A DNA stretch of 64,000 bases from Triglochin maritima. Taxonomy: Eukaryota > Streptophyta > Magnoliopsida > Alismatales > Juncaginaceae. The notes beneath the pieces were generated by a model. The model made no database searches. It saw only the letters and a program-made list of their open reading frames with translations, and was not told the DNA's origin. Numbering within the stretch: the stretch's first letter is position 1; every line of letters starts with the position of its first letter. This document shows, piece by piece, positions 57,556 through 64,000 of the stretch. The stretch covers positions 58,550,925-58,614,924 of the forward strand of contig OY821772.1 in the NCBI GenBank assembly GCA_963682175.1, written 5' to 3'. A program made the translations under genes and the position numbers.

Positions 57556-58758
57556 TCACTCATCAAGCCAATCCACATGGTTCCTCAGACCCATGAACTC
57601 GAAATGCATTTCGCCCTTGGCTTGGGATAAAGGTTTGGTTAATGGATCTTTTGTGTTGTTGTTTGTGTCCACCCATAACAGATTTATTTTGCCCTCGTCG
57701 ATGAAGTCACGTGTGACAAAGTACTTACGATCCATGTACTTCACTTTGTGGTGTGATTTGGGATCCTTGATTTGCGAGATAGATGCACTATTATCGCAAA
57801 ATAGCTCTATGGGTCCCTCGCACGAGGGAACTACTCCAAGCTCTTCAAGGAACTTCTTAATCCACACTCATTCCTTGCTCGCTTTAGCGACAAACATTAC
57901 TTCGGAAGCAGTGGTTGAGTTGGCCGTAGTGCTTTGCTTCCAACTACGCCAACTTACAGCTCCACCATTCAGAAGGAAGACGTATCCTGATTGCGACCTT
58001 CTATCGCCGGGATCACACATGAAACTCGCATCCGAATAGCCCTCGACTACTAACTCATTTTGTCCTCCCTAAACAAGAAACTTATCTTTGGTCCGGTTAA
58101 GGTACCTCAGAATATTCTTGACCGCAGTCCAATGCTCAGGACCTGCGTTGGATTAGTGACGACTTGTCACGCTTAGAGCATACGAGACATCGGGTCTTGT
58201 GCAAGTCATCGCGTACATGATCGATCCTATTGCCGAAGCATAAGGGATATCTTTCATGTACTCCAAGTCTTTACGCGATTCAACACGTTGAGACTTCTTG
58301 AGTTGCACACTCATACTCATTGGCACATTGTCCTTTTTGGAGTTGTTCATGCTGAACATTTCCAAGACCTTGTCAATGTATGTACGTTGACTTTGGCCAA
58401 TGAGTCCACGAGATCTATCTCTATATATCTTGATTCCCAAGATGTATTGAGCCTCACCCATATCTTTCATCGAAAATGCAGATTTCAATAAATTTTTCGT
58501 TTGCTCAAGCAAAGGTATATGATTTCACATGAGGAGTATGTCATCGACATATAAAATCAAAAACATTATGTGGATCCCACTAACCTTCTTGTATATACAA
58601 GGCTCTTCCTTACATTGGACGAAGTGAATCTTTTTGACTTCTTCGTCAAAGCATTTGTTCCAACTCCTTGATGCTTGCTTCAATCCATAAATGGATCTTT
58701 GAAGCTTGCATACTTTCTTGCTATTCTTTGGATCTTCAAAACCTTGATGTTGTACCAT
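57556..58758 (-). pseudogene. Copia pol fragment: RT C-terminal part and RNase H
   Basis: The frame is colinear with the family A pol: QGFEDPKNSKKVCKLQ, YGLKQASRSWNK, the catalytic YVDD, then RNase H with YSDASF, ELFCDNSASI and an end VDWLDE. It stays in one frame throughout but has four in-frame stops: 58525-58527 (TGA for Gly after ILLM), 58153-58155 (TAA for Gln), about 58069-58071 (TAG) and 57868-57870 (TGA for Gly). The N-terminal RT blocks and everything upstream are missing beyond 58758. The stops are private to this copy. Confidence 0.9.
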
Positions 58759-59103
58759 GAGTCTCGGGTGTATGTTCCATGAGTCTCAAGCAAAGGTTGT
58801 ACCATTTGTCTCGGGTGTATGTTCTGGATTCAGGTTGGGTGGTTGAAGGGATGCCCAAAAGGTGGTGGAGGTCGGAGAAGGGTCGGCGGATGGTTGGTTT
58901 TATGCGTACAAAGAAGAAGAGGACAGTGGGGGAAGAAGATGAAGGGTTTTGGTTTTTTCCAATTTTTATTTTTTATCATTGAAATTAAGACTAAGGACAT
59001 TTATTAATTTATGGGATGTTTTTTGTAAAATTTCTAATAGAGTTAGCTAGAGGGAAATGGTGACCTAATGAGCCCACAGAAACCAATTCACCCAATTTAT
59101 TTT
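58759..59103. other. Unassigned DNA next to the pol truncation
   Basis: It starts with a short direct repeat (TCTCGGGTGTATGTTC at about 58763 and 58818) and has G-rich purine text near 58850-58950. Two overlapping ORFs here have no recognisable domain. Confidence 0.4.
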
Positions 59104-60174
59104 GGGTTTTTTACGTGGGTACACTTCCTAAAGATGTTAATCTTCGAAATACACTCGTCTTTTCAAAATTTACTTGGGTACACATTGCGTTGATTTTTCT
59201 CTCCTTGTGCACACCCAGGCCGTCACAATGGCCCCATCCGTTAGCCCACCGTCACTACCGTCGTTACATCCAGTGCCATCCGTCAATAATTAATCACATG
59301 TCAATATTCCATTAAACATAGTTGATGTTGTTGGTGTTGTTAATGAGAAATATTTACAATTATGCCATCATACACCAATCTTCCTCGTCCATGTAGTCCC
59401 AAATTATTCCAACGTCGAAGAAACCCATGTCCTCATCTTCATCTTCTTCACCCAAAACATCAAATGGGTTCTCTACTGCAACCTCAATTTGTTGTTTTGC
59501 CCCATAAAAATCTTCATTTTCTTCTTCTTCTTCTTCTTCTTCTTCATCATCATCATCATCATCATATGGGTAGTAAGGTTGACCCCTCTGGTGGTTGCTG
59601 GAGAGGTACTTGACGAATTCGATGGAGAAGACGTCGGAGTAGGCGTAAGGGACGGCGCCAGCGTTGACGACATGCCACGAAATGAGGCATTGGTTGAGGG
59701 AGACGTCGCAAGATTAGAGCTTTCGGGCATCCTTGTCCTTGGATTTGATCACGTGGGGTGGTTTTTGCATAACCTTTAACTGACGAGCGGTATGGGGTGG
59801 TCACTCGGAGTCGGAGATGGAGATGAAGACTTCTCCTTCAGCACCTCCTGTTTGGAGTCTCTTTTGATCATCTTGTGGTTGACGGTGGGTAGGGGAGGGT
59901 GGTGGAGGTGTTGCCCTACATGCCGACCTTCTCTTTTGGTCCTTTTGGCCGTGGTGATGCTCTTTTGGTTGGGAAGAAGTTGTTCATTGTTTGACAGATG
60001 GTTACTAGATGAAACAACGGGCGTGACGGTGGGCTAACTGAGTAGGCCCTTATGACGGTCTAGGTGTACATTTGTAAAAAAAAACAATGCAATGTGTACC
60101 CAAGTAAATTATGAAAATGTGAGTATATTTCGGAGATTGACATCTTTTGGAGGTGTACCCAAGTAAAAAAAACC
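59104..60174. mobile_element. DNA transposon with about 90-bp inverted termini, Pack-MULE-like
   Basis: Left terminus 59104-59192 and right terminus 60085-60174 are about 85% alike as inverted repeats, both carrying ACTTGGGTACACATTGC at the inner end and TGGGTACAC near the outer end. Long termini and GC-richer gene-like contents (59370-60030) suggest a Mutator-type element that captured host DNA. A minus-strand frame through 59700-59370 reads SWHVVNAGAVPYAYSDVFSI, then an Asp/Glu tract encoded by the GAT/GAA microsatellite (59518-59570) and on to FFDVGIIWDYMDEED. No transposase was found and the target duplication is unclear. Confidence 0.6.
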
Positions 60175-61483
60175 AAAATTAATTTCTATTGTAACAATGT
60201 TATAGGGTTGCTTTCAAGAAAAATGTGAAAGCTTGTTTTGAATATCCACCGGCCATTAACCACAATTGATTTTAGCAAATATGCTTTTTTCTTCGTGCCA
60301 TTTAATTTGTAAGACACTTGTATTGGATTTAATTTATGTTCCAGCGTGATTTTTTTTGGAAGGAAAGTATAAGTTTTATTCATTAGAAGGCAAATGTGAA
60401 CACATAAGCCATGTTACAACTGTAAATGCGAGAAAATAAAAGTTAGATTACAAGATGATCTACGATTCTATATGACGTGTTGTTGGGTTGAACTTAGGCA
60501 CTGATGGTTTGTCGGATGTTAGGCGTTATCGTATTTGAGTGATGTCCACAGTGTTGGATTATTAAGTTTGTGTTAGGTCCATGAACAACTTAATTGAGAA
60601 AATCCAATGTTGAGTTGAATATGAAATTTATTGAGTCATGTGTCATGTGCTCATCTTTCTTCTCATGATCATTTGTAAGTAGAGAGAGATTAGAATTCTA
60701 TACGCACGCGCACACGCCCGTACCATCCAGGGCAGGGCAAGGCAAGGCAAGGGATTTAGGGGAAATTAGATGTTTTAGCCTCCGGGTGATAATTATATAT
60801 TTTTGGTACTCGAGTTAATTGCTTATTGCATTTAAGTCATCGACGACTACAAAATTATAAACACACACGTTTGTAATCTCCCTCTCAAAGAAAAAACTGA
60901 CTCTCTCTGACGATTTTGCTCCTCTCTGATTCCAGCATTCTCCAATAGTTAGATCTTGCTAGGTTCCGCACTGCTTTCGAGGTTGGTCTACTTCGGTGTG
61001 TGCCCGTTCGACGAAGGAACCATTTTGTCCTGGGAAAAAAGCATCAGACTCATTGCACTGGTACGTGGGGGCGATATTTTCTCTGAAACAAGTCGGATTT
61101 CGACGACTCGGTTTGTAAGGTTGTTTCTGATCATTATTCATCGCATGTTTGTTTTTCTAAACATGAATTTGTACGTTAACTTAATCTGGATTAAGCTGAA
61201 TTATTTATTCGATATTCGTAACTCACTATATTATATGATTATATTTGTATTTGTATCAACACACGGACCGCACTGAGTGTCAGATCACACATCATGAGCT
61301 ATCTCGAGGGAGACACGTCCCTGAAAATAAAATCATTTGTCATGTTCCAGAAGTACGCAAAATGTATAGTCCGCCAAGTCGAGGTGCCCAATTTCCGGGC
61401 GACCGGTCCCTGCACAAATAGGAGATTGAGCGGTTCGCTAGATGTTGAGATGCATTTGGATGACCAATTATATTATTGATGAT
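60175..61483. other. Unassigned DNA left of the LINE remnant
   Basis: No supported gene. It includes a GGCAA pentamer tandem near 60733-60750 and GC-richer text at 60950-61100 and 61290-61440 that could be retroelement-derived but shows no diagnostic motif. Confidence 0.4.
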
Positions 61484-61810
61484 TTAGGCCATTATGCGGT
61501 ATTCTAGAAAGATGTATTGGGCTGATTCGAGCTCACATTTGCAAAGTGGACAACGATTTGGGTCGTGAATGCTTTTCTTCATTAAGTTGTTGAAAGTTAG
61601 TATTCTATTATTGATGGCAAGCCATACAAAGATATTGATCTTTAAATGACGCTACGTCCACCAATTTAGTTTCCATGGCCTGAAACGAACGCCACCATCT
61701 GCTAGGAAGTTATAGAAATATTTGACAGAATACATGTTGTTCGGTGAAAGAAGCCATAATGGTATATCAGAAGTTGCGCTTGCATTTTGTGAATTCCATT
61801 CATTTATCAA
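61484..61810 (-). pseudogene. LINE reverse-transcriptase-associated zinc-binding (zf-RVT) remnant
   Basis: The minus strand reads LINEWNSQNASATSDIPLWL, MYSVKYFYNFL, KINIFVWLAINNRILTFNNL and then the metal-binding block CPLCKCELESAQYIFLEY, ending at TAA 61484-61486. This is the zf-RVT domain that follows the reverse transcriptase in plant LINEs (F-x-W-L-x-x-x-x-R-I-L-T, C-x-x-C, ES-x-x-H/Y-x-F). There is one in-frame stop (after LNWWT), and the expected His of ...SxxHLFxxC is replaced by Tyr. RT is absent. Confidence 0.75.
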
Positions 61811-64000
61811 GTGAGCCTACGTATTTACTTTTACCTAGCTAACATTTGTTTTAATAATTAGGTAATCTTAAATTTCATATTTACAGAACCTACCAAACAA
61901 TCTTAGAAACTTTATTGGCCCCTCTTTATCTCTTTCTTACCTCTACAAAAATAAAAAAAACTCCCCTTATCCTAATTTTAACACAAGGTGGCGGAAGTAA
62001 TGACGACGACAACCAAAGGCATCAACGGTCGGTCATTCGTGACTAAATCAGTCAGGCAAGGAAAATACACATTCTTTATTACTTCCCTCTTGATATCTCG
62101 GTGGAAACTTGGATCCCTCAATTGTGAAAATCATGTTAATTTTTTTCAGCTTGTGGATTAGTTTCTCATGAAAAACATGTAAACTTTTTTCCGTGCTTTC
62201 ATTTGCTCTTTTTTGTGATTTCTTTTTCCTTGAATGCCATTTAGTTGTAGCTTGGATTCGTTTATCTTTTTTTTTTGCCAATAGACCATTCGTTTCTCTT
62301 GCAGCACATTGTTGTTGTTGTTGCCTTCGTCGTAGTTTCAACTTACTACAATTCATGTGTTGTTGCTACCTGCCACCAAGTTGAAAACCCGACCCCAATT
62401 CGTTGCAGTTGTTTTAGGGTTTTTTTTTGGGGGGGGGTTGGATCGAGTCTGGAGTGGATGATGAAGAGTTTTCCAAATAATAGATGTAGAGTTTTTTTGT
62501 GAAAAAATACAAGTACTTATGATTTGTCCAGAAGAAATGTTTAGAGGGGTAGTTTGGCATGTAAAAATAAAAAAAATGGTATAAATGTGTCAAATAGAAA
62601 CTGTGTGGTCTAGAGGTGCAAAAGACTATAATTATTTGTGTAATTGAACTTTTTATTTGGGCAAATGGGAGCAATGTCCTTTTACTTTTTTGAATTTGTT
62701 ACCTCATTCACATTTTTTAAAATTTAAAAAAGGAATTGAATCCGTAAATATATATGACCTAAATGAAGTGTACACATATGCAACAATCGCAAATAGAGAT
62801 TGGTGCCATGTGCTCCTTTGGTTAGGAGGTATTTCGACTTTTGGTAAACTAAAACTAAAATTATGGGATAAAAGGAGACTCAAAACTGGTTTTTATAGTT
62901 AATGGGTGGGGGAAGGAGACTCAAAACTGGTTTTTGTAGTTAATGGGTGGGAAATAGGAGAGTGGACTTCCATGTTGGACTATTAATTTGGGAAGATCCA
63001 AATATTAACTGATTTTTGTACCCATCAAAAGAAATAATGGAGCCCAAAAATGTCCAAGAGAAAATCTGTGGTGTCACGTTCGCGATACATGAACGACATT
63101 TAGAGGCCACGAGATGGTCTTTAGCTAACGATGATGATGATGATCAGTTCCTAAGTAATCTTCTGATATGGACCCTATACAACTACAAACAACAATCCCT
63201 AGTCGTAGAGTTGGCCAGATCGCGAGATCCCTACTTATTCCCTTCATCATGTAACTACCATTTTTTAGATCCTGAAATTTGCTGGTCATGGTCCCCAATA
63301 TATATTAATATATTATTTTCATTTGTAAAATGAAAATTTCTGCCCAGTAAATGTGTAAAATATCATGTGTGGTGTTCCTGGATTACTTAGGTACAAGTGG
63401 TTTCCTGGTTAGTGATTAATTAATTAGGAGACAACACGGTTAGGGAGGTGGCAGAGCACACAAATAAAGACTTCAGATTAATTAAAGGGTTAATTACAGT
63501 TTACCCATCTGAAATATATCTTGATATCACTTTCTATCCTTGAACTTTAAAATGTGACAATTACTTCTCTTGAAATTTCGTTTTGTAACAATTTATCATC
63601 TTCGATTTTAAAAATTCATTATTTTAACACATATTCGCATTTTTTTTGTATTTTTTGCGTTATATCATTAATACTCCTAAACTTAGTTTTACCTGAAAAT
63701 TCCAAACACATGACTTTTAATTCAATCTGAATTTTCACGTAAACTTATGTTTAAGAGTGTATTAGGGATACAACGTAAAAAATTAAAAAAAAACTACAAA
63801 TATCTGTTTAAATAATATATTTTTAAAATTCACGGAATGAAAGTGCTACAAAATGAAAATTCAAGTAAGATAATTGTTACATTTTAAAATTGAAGAATGC
63901 ATAGTGATATCAATGCATAGTTCAGTAGACAAATTGTAATTAATTCTTTATCAATCGACAATAGTTAGAGCTTTTGCTGTCGTCACTTGTCTAAAAAGGG
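61811..64000. other. Intergenic DNA to window end
   Basis: AT-rich with no supported gene. The frame at 63016-63333 has no recognisable domain, and those at 62048-62502 overlap on both strands across a GTT/GTC microsatellite-like stretch (62305-62335). Confidence 0.45.
62872..62953. repeat. Tandem repeat, 41 bp x 2
   Basis: Two near-identical units, each beginning AAGGAGACTCAAAACTGG and ending AATGGGTGGG, starting at 62872 and 62913 with one base difference in the middle. Confidence 0.85.

Larger units (their letters stand above)
54950..58758 (-). mobile_element. Recombinant Copia piece, family B: leader - LTR - pol
   Basis: From left to right there is a truncated 5' leader (about 54950-55286), a primer site, one LTR (55300-57474), a polypurine tract (57475-57488) and a truncated pol gene (57556-58758), all minus-oriented. 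The LTR therefore serves as 5' LTR for the left fragment and 3' LTR for the right one. This is the core of a tandem LTR-internal-LTR-internal array made by LTR recombination and later trimmed on both sides. The LTR is related to family A but clearly diverged. Confidence 0.8.

Noticed and set aside
59518..59570. Poly-Asp/Glu, poly-Met or poly-Phe ORFs over a triplet repeat
   Set aside because: A microsatellite reads open in several frames; coding cannot be inferred from it.
1..64000. CRISPR arrays, bacterial operons, rRNA and intact tRNA genes
   Set aside because: Looked for and not seen; the repeats present are transposon-derived and the window is plant-like.

Overview
The window looks like nuclear DNA of a eudicot plant. 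It is AT-rich, has GT-AG introns, carries plant-type Copia retrotransposons primed by initiator-Met tRNA, and holds hAT, Mutator-like, PIF/Harbinger and CACTA-like remnants. Only two host genes can be called with confidence: a two-exon HMA-domain (heavy-metal-associated) protein at 10955-11943 (+) and a NGATHA-type B3 transcription factor at 53068-54159 (-). A third, frame-disturbed small ORF at 33551-33727 may be host-derived. Most of the rest is mobile DNA or its remains.

Layout. 1-4298: intergenic DNA with two non-autonomous hAT-like elements that have 8-bp target duplications (1050-1591, 2065-2861). 4299-10122: a nested pile in which a Copia solo LTR (5396-7530, duplication GTATG) sits inside an older LTR (about 4317-7587). 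That LTR truncates a hAT transposase pseudogene (7588-9912), which in turn lies against a Copia RNase H relic (9914-10122). 10123-12234: HMA gene with promoter. 12235-22180: nearly intact 9.9-kb Copia element on the minus strand (duplication CCCTT; gag-protease-integrase-RT-RNase H broken by a single in-frame stop). 22396-24605: degenerate Mutator-like element carrying a plant-mobile-domain pseudogene. 24307-26490 plus 34677-35645: a 1.56-kb tandem duplication whose second copy was split by about 8.2 kb. 27447-32145: gag-only Copia element with near-identical LTRs. 32146-33350: unidentified GC-richer sequence.

From 36 to 49 kb: a Mutator-like element with a FAR1-type domain (36514-37477, 9-bp duplication), two PIF/Harbinger remnants, a CACTA-like motif cluster, a Copia solo LTR (46393-46995, duplication GTTTC) and an inverted-repeat cassette (48560-49160). 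49161-53067 shows no recognisable gene. 53068-54490 is the NGATHA-like gene and its promoter. 54620-58760 is Harbinger-like DNA followed by a recombinant Copia piece in which one LTR has a primer site on one side and a polypurine tract on the other. 59104-60174 is an element with 90-bp inverted termini and gene-like contents. 61484-61810 is a LINE remnant.

The most striking unexplained signal is in the LTR promoters. Three different Copia LTR families carry arrays of a 10-bp palindrome of the form CGGTYRACCG upstream of their TATA boxes, repeatedly arranged as pairs 18-22 bp apart (about two helical turns). This looks like a shared paired-dyad U3 control element.
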